Below are positions 1 through 6,431 of a stretch of DNA of 7,512 nt, one piece after another. The translations under genes were made by a program, and so were the position numbers. The stretch's first letter is position 1. Every line of letters starts with the position of its first letter. The notes beneath the pieces were generated by a model. It ran no database searches. It saw only the letters and a program-made list of their open reading frames with translations, and was not told the origin of the DNA. The stretch is from NCBI GenBank assembly GCA_050731755.1, contig JBOHPP010000148.1:1-7512 (forward strand), read 5' to 3'. The DNA is from JBOHPP01 sp050731755. GTDB lineage: Bacteria > Methylomirabilota > Methylomirabilia > Rokubacteriales > CSP1-6.

Positions 1-2
1 CC

Positions 3-983
3 GGGCACACGTCACCCGTTACAATATCCGTCCCCGACGACTTTCCGTCGGTCTTTGAGGGCACGCCGGCCCACGAACGCGCCAAGAAGTTGGGGGACGT
101 CCGCGTGTACACTGCCCGCGGAGCCGATGACGAAGCCGAGCTGATCCGCCGTATCGACCGGGCGCGGGTGGCCATCAACATCCGCGCCCATGCCCGCTTC
201 ACCGGAGGGGTCTTCGCCGCGTGCAAGAACCTCACGATGGTCTCGATCTGGGGCACGGGCACCGACAACATCGACCTCGGCGCCGCCGGCCGCCACGGCG
301 TCACCGTCACCAACACGCCGGGGATCAACGCCGGGGCGGTGGCCGAGCACACGCTGGCCCTCATGCTGGCGGTGACCCGGCGCATCCCCCGCATCGACCA
401 CGAGGTGCGCGAAGGCAAGTGGCCGCGCGAGATGCTCACCCAGCTCCTGGGCAAGACGCTCGGCGTGTTCGGCACCGGGACCATCGGGGCCCGGGTGATC
501 GAGCTGGCGCGCGCGGTGGGCATGCACGTCCTGGCCTGGAGCCTGCGTGGCGACCGCGACCGCATCGCCGCGCTGGGCGCCCGGGCGGCCAGCAAAGAGG
601 AAATCCTCCGGGAGGCCGACGTGGTCTCCCTGCACCTCCGGCTGGTCCCGGAGACCCGCGCCTTCCTGACCCGCCGGGAGTTCGCGCTGATGAAGCGGGG
701 GGCGTTTCTCATCAATACCGCCCGCGGCGCGCTGGTCGAACGGGACGCGCTCCTCGACGCGCTGGCTCAGGGCAAGATCGCCGGGGCCGGGCTCGACGTC
801 TTCCACGACGAGCCGCTGAAGCCCGGCGACCCCATCGCCAAGCTGGAGAACGTGGTGCTCTCGCCGCACAACGCCGGCCAGACCCCGGAAGTTATCCGGG
901 ACGGCCTACTACGGGCGGTAGAGAACATCGAGAACTTCCTCAAGGGCCAGCCCACCGACCTCGTCGTCGCCCCGGCCCGGTAG
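3..983 (+). CDS. D-isomer-specific 2-hydroxyacid dehydrogenase (5' partial)
   Basis: Predicted cytoplasmic NAD(P)-dependent oxidoreductase interconverting a 2-hydroxyacid and a 2-oxoacid. The visible frame gives 326 residues. It has a split substrate domain (about 1-95 and 285-326) around a Rossmann domain. The dinucleotide loop GTGTIG is at residues 157-162. The family catalytic triad is complete: Arg241 in NTARGAL, Glu270 in DVFHDEP and His289 in SPHNAGQT. GTGTDNID (84-91) and VTNTPG (102-107) are also typical. The first methionine-type codon inside the window is a TTG at 90. Starting there would remove the first strand of the substrate domain (TISVPDDFPSVFEG). The frame stays open to the left edge without ATG, GTG or TTG, so the true start probably lies just upstream. 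Strand 2 of the Rossmann domain ends in AWS, with no acidic residue, so cofactor preference is unclear. The exact substrate (glyoxylate, hydroxypyruvate, phosphoglycerate or other) cannot be assigned. Confidence 0.9.
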   Translation, partial: GHTSPVTISVPDDFPSVFEGTPAHERAKKLGDVRVYTARGADDEAELIRRIDRARVAINIRAHARFTGGVFAACKNLTMVSIWGTGTDNIDLGAAGRHGVTVTNTPGINAGAVAEHTLALMLAVTRRIPRIDHEVREGKWPREMLTQLLGKTLGVFGTGTIGARVIELARAVGMHVLAWSLRGDRDRIAALGARAASKEEILREADVVSLHLRLVPETRAFLTRREFALMKRGAFLINTARGALVERDALLDALAQGKIAGAGLDVFHDEPLKPGDPIAKLENVVLSPHNAGQTPEVIRDGLLRAVENIENFLKGQPTDLVVAPAR

Positions 984-996
984 GGTCGGTGGCCGC

Positions 997-1046
997 GCAT
1001 TCGAGGAACTTGGGGGTATCGACCCCGGTACGGCACCATCGAATGC
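997..1046. repeat. Nested inverted repeat between dehydrogenase and barrel gene
   Basis: The 63-bp spacer after the dehydrogenase stop holds two nested inverted repeats. The outer arms are GCATTCGA (997-1004) and TCGAATGC (1039-1046), a perfect 8-bp match. The inner pair is GGGGT (1013-1017) and ACCCC (1022-1026) around a four-base loop. The outer right arm ends exactly one base before the ATG at 1047. No convincing Shine-Dalgarno sequence is visible ahead of that ATG. The element could be an RNA stem limiting translation, a protein operator, or part of a terminator for the upstream gene, though there is no T-tract. The arms are seen directly; any function is inference. Confidence 0.5.
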
Positions 1047-1853
1047 ATGAGGTATGCCTGGGGAAGGGCCCAGCGGCGATGGGGGCCCGCTCGAGCTCGA
1101 CTGGCGATACTGGCCCTGGCCGGGCTCGCGTTCGGCACGCCCCCATCCGCCCACGGTGAGCCCTACGTCTCGGTGTTTGCCGGAACCGCGTTTACGGGGA
1201 GCAAAACGGACGAGACGCGGCTGACCCTGGACGGCACGACGTTCCTGGACGGCTCGTTTCACGACGTCGACCTCCACAACTCTCCCCTGGTCGGCGCCAA
1301 GGTCGGCTACTTCCTGACCCGCCCCGTTCTGGGCGGCCACTTCGGCGCTGAGCTGGAGGTCCACTACACCCAGCCGAACGCGTCGCGCCAGACGGTGACA
1401 TTCAGCGGCACCTTCATGGGCGTGCCGTCCACCTTCGAGACCAGCATCCAGCACGTCGACTTCGAAATCTACGCGATCCTTCTCAGCGCCCTCTACCGCT
1501 TTCCTCTGGTCGTCCGCCCCGAGTTCCCCTACGGGCGCCTTCAGCCGTACGTCGGGGTCGGGGGCGGCGCCTTCATCGCGACCATGCGCACACGCACGAC
1601 CCCGCTGGACGTCAACCGGTACATCCATGACACCGACGTCGCCCCCGGCCTGCAGGTGCTGGGCGGCGTCAAGCTTTTCCTGATGCGGAATCTCGCCGTC
1701 TTCGCGGAGTATCGGTTCGCCCAGACCAGCGAGTTCACGTTCGACTTCAAGGAGCGCGGAACCGTGAGCGGCTTTCCCGTCACCGAGACCGCGCGAGACC
1801 GGGCGGATCTGACCCAGCACCAGGCTGCTTTTGGGATCGCCGTGCACTGGTAG
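1047..1853 (+). CDS. Outer-membrane beta-barrel protein (OmpX/OmpW-like)
   Basis: A predicted 268-residue secreted protein, probably a small outer-membrane barrel. It has an Arg-rich start (1-18), a hydrophobic core (19-30, LAILALAGLAFG) and a likely signal peptidase I site after Ala-His-Gly at 35-37. The mature part alternates polar and hydrophobic residues in strand-length runs ending in aromatics, for example YVSVFAGTAF (40-49), FGAELEVHY (99-107), LQPYVGVGGGAF (165-176) and LAVFAEYRF (216-224). The chain ends in His-Trp, fitting the C-terminal aromatic used by the BAM assembly machinery. The ATG at 1047 is the only ATG, GTG or TTG in frame between the preceding in-frame stop and the signal core, so the start is firm despite a weak ribosome site. 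The 3' end overlaps the convergent deacetylase gene. Transported substrate or role is unknown; a structural or adhesin-like barrel is equally possible. Confidence 0.75.
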   Translation: MRYAWGRAQRRWGPARARLAILALAGLAFGTPPSAHGEPYVSVFAGTAFTGSKTDETRLTLDGTTFLDGSFHDVDLHNSPLVGAKVGYFLTRPVLGGHFGAELEVHYTQPNASRQTVTFSGTFMGVPSTFETSIQHVDFEIYAILLSALYRFPLVVRPEFPYGRLQPYVGVGGGAFIATMRTRTTPLDVNRYIHDTDVAPGLQVLGGVKLFLMRNLAVFAEYRFAQTSEFTFDFKERGTVSGFPVTETARDRADLTQHQAAFGIAVHW

Positions 1854-2736
1854 CGGGGTTGAGCACTTCGCGGTTGGCCGTGTACCAGTCGTAGATTTCC
1901 TCCCCGGTCGTCAGCCACACGCCCTTGTGCTTGCGGATGTAGTCGTAGACGGCCTCGAAGTACTTGATCCGGTGCGGGACCCCCGAGATATAGGGATGGC
2001 AGGCGATGGCCATCACGCGCGGATTCTTCGCCCCCTCGACGTACAGACGGTCGAACTGATCCTTGCAGCGCTGCAGCCACTCCGCCGAAGTGTGGTGCTG
2101 GATCACCATCATCGGGATATCGTTCAGCTCGATCGAGTAGGGGACCGACACCAGGGTGCCCGCGGTCGTGCGGATCTCGTACGGCTGGTCGTCGTTGACC
2201 CAGTCCGACACGTAGCGGATCCCTGCCTCGGCCAGCAGGTCGAGCGTGTCCCAGGTCTCGGTGAGCCCTGGTCCCAGCCAGCCCTTGGGCGGCCGGCCGG
2301 TGAACTTCTCGAGGATCCCGATCGACTCCCGGATGGCCGCCCGCTGGTCGGGCAGGAGGTGCATGGCCCCCTGCACCACGCCGTGGCCCATGAATTCCCA
2401 CCCCGCGTCCAGCATGGCCCGGGCCACGACGGGGTAGGCCTCACACACGTGGGCGTTGATGGACGTGGTAGCGCGGATCTTCCGCTTGCCCAGGGCCTCG
2501 AGCAGGCGCCAGAAGCCCACGCGCATCCCGTACTCGTGCCAGGCCCAGTTGGGGACGTCGGGGATGACGGCCACGCCCTGGGGGGTCCCCAGATACTGGC
2601 GGGGCATGGCCTTCTCGATGCTCCATTCCTCCACGTTGACGATGGTCCACACCGCGATGCGGGCCCCCTTGGGGAGCTTCCAGGGTCGGCGGTGGGCGAT
2701 GGCCGAGTAGTCGAAGCGTTCGGGAGGCAGTTTCAC
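1780..2736 (-). CDS. Polysaccharide deacetylase family protein, PuuE/allantoinase-like
   Basis: A 318-residue NodB-homology (carbohydrate esterase 4 fold) protein resembling cofactor-independent allantoinase PuuE. Numbering is from the GTG at 2736. The first strand reads WTIVNVEEW (30-38): the TFDD metal motif of true deacetylases is replaced by N-x-E-E, as I recall for PuuE. Other family positions are GHG with His118 and a later His126, GWLGPGLTET near 152-161, SDWVNDDQ near 177-184, and ACHPYISG with His247. PNWAWHEYGMRVGFWRLLE (62-80) is the usual helix after the first insertion. A GTG seven codons further upstream (2757) is possible, but AAGGAG sits six bases before the GTG at 2736, so I choose the latter. 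Family similarity ends near residue 291. The last 24 or so residues are read from the antisense strand of the barrel gene and look non-native. It likely cleaves a C-N amide bond in a small molecule; the true substrate is unknown. Confidence 0.85.
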   Translation of the reverse strand: MKLPPERFDYSAIAHRRPWKLPKGARIAVWTIVNVEEWSIEKAMPRQYLGTPQGVAVIPDVPNWAWHEYGMRVGFWRLLEALGKRKIRATTSINAHVCEAYPVVARAMLDAGWEFMGHGVVQGAMHLLPDQRAAIRESIGILEKFTGRPPKGWLGPGLTETWDTLDLLAEAGIRYVSDWVNDDQPYEIRTTAGTLVSVPYSIELNDIPMMVIQHHTSAEWLQRCKDQFDRLYVEGAKNPRVMAIACHPYISGVPHRIKYFEAVYDYIRKHKGVWLTTGEEIYDWYTANREVLNPATSARRSQKQPGAGSDPPGLARSR

Positions 2737-2742
2737 GGGCGT

Positions 2743-2748
2743 CTCCTT
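2743..2748 (-). promoter_or_regulatory. Ribosome binding site that sets the deacetylase start
   Basis: On the minus strand this reads AAGGAG, a strong Shine-Dalgarno match. It lies six bases upstream of the GTG at 2736 and inside the reading frame extended from the GTG at 2757. It therefore favours the shorter protein starting MKLPPERFDY. Confidence 0.75.
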
Positions 2749-2782
2749 CGCCGGCACGCGGCCGGGCCGGTTTTTTGGCGCC

Positions 2783-2793
2783 TATAGTACAAT
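2783..2793. promoter_or_regulatory. Candidate -10 region in divergent intergenic spacer
   Basis: The 65-bp gap between the divergent deacetylase and amidohydrolase genes is GC-rich except for a T6 run (2771-2776) and the patch TATAGTACAAT. On the plus strand TATAGT (2783-2788) and TACAAT (2788-2793) each match the bacterial -10 consensus at five of six positions. The minus strand gives TACTAT, a weaker match. No good -35 hexamer is found at 16-18 bp for either direction. If it is used rightward, transcription would begin at about 2795-2801, giving a very short or absent leader ahead of the GTG at 2802. Position and composition are seen; promoter use is inference. Confidence 0.4.
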
Positions 2794-2801
2794 CCTGGCC
2801 C

Positions 2802-3803
2802 GTGACCCCGCCCCTGGGCATCGACATCCACGCGCACTTCTTCCCGGAGAGCTTTCTGAGGTTGATCGAGCAGGAGGGCGGGGCGGCCGGCGCGCGCCTC
2901 GATCGCTCGAACCCGAACGGGCCGGCCATCGTGACCGCGGCGGGAGCCACCCCACCGCTCAGCCCCGCCTACTGGGACCTCGACGTCCGGCTGAAGGCGA
3001 TGAACCGGACCGGGGTCGGCGTTCAGGCGCTTTCGCTCACCGTTCCCATGGTCTACTTCGCGAGCGGGGGCCTGGGACGGCGCCTGGCCCAGGCGTTCAA
3101 CGACGGGCTGGCCCAGGCGCACACCGCCTTTCCCGACCGCTTCGTGGGATGCGCGGCGCTCCCGATGCAGGATCCCAACGCCGCGGTCGCCGAGCTGGAG
3201 CGGGCGGCCCGGCTGCCCGGCGTCCGAGCCGTCTATCTGGGCACGAACGTCAACGGCCGGGAGCTGTCGGACCCGGCCTTCGCACCCGTCTTCGAGCGGT
3301 GCCAGGAGTACGAGGTCCCCGTGTTCCTCCACCCGATCGGCGTGGTGGGCTCGGCGCGTCTGGCCGCGTTTTATCTGACCAATCTCCTGGGCAACCCGTT
3401 CGACACCGCGGTGGCCGCTGCCCACCTCGTGTTCGGCGGCGTGCTCGACCGCTTCCCGCGCCTGCAAGTGTGCCTGGCCCACGCCGGCGGCGCGTTCCCG
3501 TACCTCTTCGGGCGCCTGCAGCACGGCCAGCGCGTGCGGGCTGAGGTGCGCAACCGCGCGCGCCGACCGGTCAGCGCCTATCTGCGCCGCTTCACCTACG
3601 ACACCATCTCTCACTCACCGGAGGCCCTGCGCTATCTGATCGGTCTGGTGGGGCCCGACCGCGTGATGGTGGGCAGCGACTTCTGCTTCGATATGGGCTA
3701 CGAGCGGCCCCGCGACATCGTCACCAAGCGGCTCGGGCTCAAGGCGGCGGACCAGGCGCGCATCCTGCGCGGCAACGCGGCCCGGCTGCTCGGTCTGGCC
3801 TGA
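2802..3803 (+). CDS. Amidohydrolase family protein, ACMSD-like (Amidohydro_2)
   Basis: A 333-residue metal-dependent TIM-barrel hydrolase or decarboxylase close in layout to 2-amino-3-carboxymuconate-6-semialdehyde decarboxylase (ACMSD). With M1 at the GTG at 2802, the metal and catalytic residues fall at His10 and His12 (IDIHAHF), His177 (FLHP), His227 (LAHAGGAFPY) and Asp293 (GSDF). These are nearly the same numbers as in the characterised enzyme. Arg238, eleven residues after His227, matches an ACMSD active-site arginine. The other substrate arginine, expected shortly before the YWD motif at 57-59, has no counterpart. The substrate therefore probably differs: another unsaturated or aromatic carboxylate, or a hydrolysis reaction. 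An in-frame TTG at 2775 would add nine residues, but it lies upstream of the putative -10 and has no ribosome site, so GTG 2802 is preferred. It is the first gene of the apparent operon, and its stop is two bases before the next GTG. Confidence 0.88.
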   Translation: MTPPLGIDIHAHFFPESFLRLIEQEGGAAGARLDRSNPNGPAIVTAAGATPPLSPAYWDLDVRLKAMNRTGVGVQALSLTVPMVYFASGGLGRRLAQAFNDGLAQAHTAFPDRFVGCAALPMQDPNAAVAELERAARLPGVRAVYLGTNVNGRELSDPAFAPVFERCQEYEVPVFLHPIGVVGSARLAAFYLTNLLGNPFDTAVAAAHLVFGGVLDRFPRLQVCLAHAGGAFPYLFGRLQHGQRVRAEVRNRARRPVSAYLRRFTYDTISHSPEALRYLIGLVGPDRVMVGSDFCFDMGYERPRDIVTKRLGLKAADQARILRGNAARLLGLA

Positions 3804-3805
3804 CG

Positions 3806-4597
3806 GTGAAGGTCGCCGCCAACGGCCTCGGCGTCCACTATCGGCTGGAGGGGCCGCCGGCGGGACCCGTCGTCACGCTCAGCCACTCGCTGGCGGCGAA
3901 TCTCGACCTCTGGGACGACCAAGTGGCGGCGCTGTCCTCCCGGTATCGCGTCCTGCGCTACGACGCCCGGGGCCACGGCCAAACCGACGTCCCGGCCGGC
4001 TCCTACACGCTCGACCAGATGGCCGACGACCTTCGCGGCCTGCTCCAGCCCCTCGGCGTCGGGGCGACGCACTTCGTCGGCCTGTCCATGGGCGGCTGCA
4101 TCGGGATGACGGCGGCCGTCAAGTATCCGGGCCTGCTGCGGAGCCTCGTGCTGGCCGACACCACCAGCCGCTACGCGCCTCAGACCGCCGCCATGTGGGC
4201 CGCCCGGATCAAGACGGCGGAGACCGCGGGCATGGAGCCCGTCATCGAGCCGACGATGGACATCTGGTTCACGCCCGACTTCCGTCTGCGCGAGAAAACG
4301 CGCGTCGACCGGGTGCGCCAGATGCTCCGAACGACCGACCCCCGCGGCTATGTGGGCGCCATCCGCGCCATCGCGGACGTCGACCTCACCGAGCGGCTCG
4401 GCGAGATCCGCTGTCCCACCCTGGTGCTCGTGGGGGAGCAGGATCCCGGCACCACGCCGGCGATGGCTCGTGTCCTGGCCGAGCGCATCCCCGGCGCCCG
4501 CCTCACCATTCTGCCCGCGGCGCGGCACTGCTCGTGCGTGGAAGCGGCAGCGGCCTTCAACGACGCCGTGCTCGGATTCCTGGCCGAGGTCGCCTAG
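3806..4597 (+). CDS. Alpha/beta hydrolase, 3-oxoadipate enol-lactonase-like
   Basis: A 263-residue cytoplasmic alpha/beta-fold hydrolase with the length and layout of PcaD-type enol-lactonases. The nucleophile elbow is GLSMGG (92-97) with Ser94. The acid is Asp213 in LVGEQDPGTTP, and the catalytic His241 lies in LPAARHCSCVE. RYDARGHGQTDVP (51-63) and SLVLADT (113-119) are typical family segments. The histidine is followed by Cys-Ser-Cys-Val-Glu, where PcaD proteins usually have a Leu-Ser-Asn-Val-Glu-like stretch. The GTG start is two bases after the upstream stop, so translational coupling is likely. In aromatic catabolism PcaD opens 3-oxoadipate enol-lactone, but no other beta-ketoadipate gene is visible here. 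A generic lactone or ester hydrolase acting on the imported compound is equally compatible. Confidence 0.88.
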   Translation: MKVAANGLGVHYRLEGPPAGPVVTLSHSLAANLDLWDDQVAALSSRYRVLRYDARGHGQTDVPAGSYTLDQMADDLRGLLQPLGVGATHFVGLSMGGCIGMTAAVKYPGLLRSLVLADTTSRYAPQTAAMWAARIKTAETAGMEPVIEPTMDIWFTPDFRLREKTRVDRVRQMLRTTDPRGYVGAIRAIADVDLTERLGEIRCPTLVLVGEQDPGTTPAMARVLAERIPGARLTILPAARHCSCVEAAAAFNDAVLGFLAEVA

Positions 4598-4614
4598 TCC
4601 GGCGTCGGCGGGTG

Positions 4615-5469
4615 ATGGACTTCTGGATCCTGCAGCTCTTCCACGGCATCTCCTACGGAGCGCTGCTCTTCCTGCTGGCCGGCGGCCTGTCGCTGATCTT
4701 CGGGATGATGCGCATCGTGAACATGACCCACGGTTCCTACTATCTGCTCGGGGGCTATGTGGCGCTGACCACGATCTGGCGCAGCGGGTACTACGCGCTG
4801 GCCATCCTGGCCGCGGCGGTGGTGGTCGCCTGCATCGGCATCGCCGAGTGGAACGCCTTCCTCAAGCGACTGAGCGGGCAGGAGCTCGGCCAGGTGCTGA
4901 CCACCATGGGGTTCGCCTTCATCTTCCAGGACCTGGCCATGGTGGTCTGGGGCGGCGATCCGTACACGATTCCGGTGCCGGCCATGCTGAGCGGCGCCTG
5001 GCGGGTCGGCGAGCTCCACTTCCCCGTGTATCGCGTGTTCATGATCGCGGTGGCCGCGCTGGTCGCCCTCGTCCTCTGGCTCACGCTCGAGCGCACGCGG
5101 ATCGGCGCCATGATGAGGGCCACCGTGGACGATCCCGAGATGGCGCGGGGCGTCGGCATCAACGTCTTCATGATCTCGATGGGCGTATTCGCGCTTGGCG
5201 CCTCGCTGGCCTCGGTGGCCGGCGTGGTGGCCGGCGGCTTCGTGGGCGTCTACCCGGGGGCCGACTTCGAGATCCTGCCCTACGCCTTCGTGGTGGTGAT
5301 CGTGGGCGGCATGGGCAGCCTGAAGGGCGCCCTGATCGGCAGCCTTCTGGTCGGCCTGCTCGACAACTTCGGCAAGGCGCTCTTCCCCGAGCTGTCCTAC
5401 TTCACGCTGTTCGCGCCGATGGCCGCCATCCTGGCCGTGCGGCCCACCGGGCTCTTCGGCCGCGCCTGA
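4615..5469 (+). CDS. livH: Branched-chain amino acid-type ABC transporter permease, LivH-like
   Basis: A 284-residue inner-membrane permease of the LivH branch of the hydrophobic amino-acid uptake (HAAT) transporters. Hydrophobic stretches suggest about eight membrane helices. Signature segments are LSLIFGMMRIVNMTHG (25-40), the cytoplasmic loop RATVDDPEMARGVGINV (168-184) that would contact an ATPase, and GGMGSLKGALIGSLLVG (231-247). The ATG at 4615 follows the hydrolase stop by 17 bp; a GTG one codon earlier is also possible. The ribosome site is only a weak GGCGGG. The stop TGA overlaps the ATG of the next gene by one base. The family name says little about the ligand, because members import amino acids, urea, amides and aromatic acids. 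The neighbouring enzymes favour a carboxylate or aromatic-derived compound. Confidence 0.93.
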   Translation: MDFWILQLFHGISYGALLFLLAGGLSLIFGMMRIVNMTHGSYYLLGGYVALTTIWRSGYYALAILAAAVVVACIGIAEWNAFLKRLSGQELGQVLTTMGFAFIFQDLAMVVWGGDPYTIPVPAMLSGAWRVGELHFPVYRVFMIAVAALVALVLWLTLERTRIGAMMRATVDDPEMARGVGINVFMISMGVFALGASLASVAGVVAGGFVGVYPGADFEILPYAFVVVIVGGMGSLKGALIGSLLVGLLDNFGKALFPELSYFTLFAPMAAILAVRPTGLFGRA

Positions 5470-6431
5470 TGGCGGACCGGCGCGCGGCCCTTCGGGGCCT
5501 GGCCGGAGCCGGGGGGTTGTTGTTGCTCGTGATCGTGCCGCCCTACCTCTCCTCGTTCATGCTGACGCTGCTCACCCAGGCGTTGATCTACGGGATCCTG
5601 GCCATGAGCCTGGACATCATCCTCGGTTACACCGGCCTGGCTTCCCTCGGCCACGCCGCCTACCTGGGGCTGGGGGCCTACAGCGTGGGCATCCTCACGA
5701 TGCGCTATGGGGCCGGCTTCTGGACCGCGCTGGTCGTCGGTGTGCTTCTGGCCGGCGCCGTCGCCGCCATCTTCGGCCTGGTCGCGCTCCGCGCCACCGG
5801 CGTCTACTTCCTCATGATCACGCTGGCCCTCGGCATGGTGGTGTGGGGCCTGGCCCACCGCTGGGTCTCCATGACCCAGGGCGACAACGGCATCTCCGGC
5901 GTCCCGCGGCCCGACCTCGGCATCGGCGTGTCTTTCGCCCAGGGGGTGCCGTTCTACTACCTGGCCCTGGCCGCCTTCCTGCTGGCCTTCCTGGCCCTGC
6001 GCCTCCTGGTGCGCTCGCCCTTCGGCAAGTCGCTGGTGGGCATCCGCGAGAGCGAGTCGCGCATGCGGACGCTCGGCTACCACGTGTGGCTGCACAAGTA
6101 CATCGGCTTCGTCGTCGCCGGCGCCGTGGGCGGCTTCGCCGGCGTGCTGTGGGCGTACTACAACGGCTTCGTGAGCCCGGCCGACCTCGAGCTGGCTACC
6201 TCGGTGGAGGCCCTGCTCATGGTGGCCCTCGGCGGTCGCGGCACGCTGCTCGGGGCCCCGCTGGGCGCCGTCATCATCGTGCTGCTCAAGAACCTCGTGT
6301 CGGTCTACACGCATCGCTGGCTGCTGATCCTGGGCGCCGTCTACATCGGCACCATCGTCTACGCTCCCGAGGGCATTCTCGGAGCCGTTCGCCAATGGAT
6401 GAAAGGAGACAAAGCATGGGCAAGAAGCTGA
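5469..6431 (+). CDS. livM: Branched-chain amino acid-type ABC transporter permease, LivM-like
   Basis: A 320-residue inner-membrane permease, the usual partner of LivH in a heterodimeric channel. Family segments are GYTGLASLGHAAYLGLGAY (53-71), LRATGVYFLMITLAL (107-121), TQGDNGISG (136-144), the coupling loop GIRESESRMRTLGY (191-204) and GGRGTLLGAPLGA (256-268). The start ATG shares its A with the LivH stop codon (TGATG), which indicates translational coupling. The 3' end runs 16 bp into the binding-protein gene, and the last few residues (KGDKAWARS) are encoded in its ribosome site and start region. No ATPase domain is fused to the C terminus, unlike some LivM-LivG fusions, so separate ATPases are expected outside the window. 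Confidence 0.93.
   Translation: MADRRAALRGLAGAGGLLLLVIVPPYLSSFMLTLLTQALIYGILAMSLDIILGYTGLASLGHAAYLGLGAYSVGILTMRYGAGFWTALVVGVLLAGAVAAIFGLVALRATGVYFLMITLALGMVVWGLAHRWVSMTQGDNGISGVPRPDLGIGVSFAQGVPFYYLALAAFLLAFLALRLLVRSPFGKSLVGIRESESRMRTLGYHVWLHKYIGFVVAGAVGGFAGVLWAYYNGFVSPADLELATSVEALLMVALGGRGTLLGAPLGAVIIVLLKNLVSVYTHRWLLILGAVYIGTIVYAPEGILGAVRQWMKGDKAWARS
6402..6408 (+). promoter_or_regulatory. Strong ribosome binding site of the binding-protein gene
   Basis: AAAGGAG lies seven bases before the ATG at 6416, inside the livM-like coding end. It is the best Shine-Dalgarno match on the plus strand of the operon. That fits the need to make a periplasmic binding protein in excess over its permeases. 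Confidence 0.8.

Noticed and set aside
12..869. Minus-strand open frame opposite the dehydrogenase
   Set aside because: It is antisense to a gene with complete GxGxxG and Arg-Glu-His catalytic motifs. The composition is typical of a GC-rich shadow frame.
2751..2776. Terminator-like CCGGC / GCCGG stem followed by six T residues
   Set aside because: The stem is only 5 bp with alternative pairings, and no plus-strand gene ends upstream; it sits between divergent genes. The T-run is more likely just part of the AT-rich promoter zone.
1831..2787. Plus-strand open frame of 318 codons opposite the deacetylase
   Set aside because: The translation is dominated by Val, Asp, His, Gly and Arg with no motif, while the minus strand has a recognisable NodB-fold protein.
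4195..4614. Upstream in-frame extension of the livH-like gene to about 4195
   Set aside because: The extra residues are the out-of-frame reading of the alpha/beta hydrolase gene. The LivH family N terminus begins at the ATG at 4615.
4350..5468. Upstream in-frame extension of the livM-like gene to about 4350
   Set aside because: The extension is Arg- and Pro-rich shadow translation of the hydrolase and LivH genes. The LivM product starts naturally at the ATG overlapping the LivH stop.
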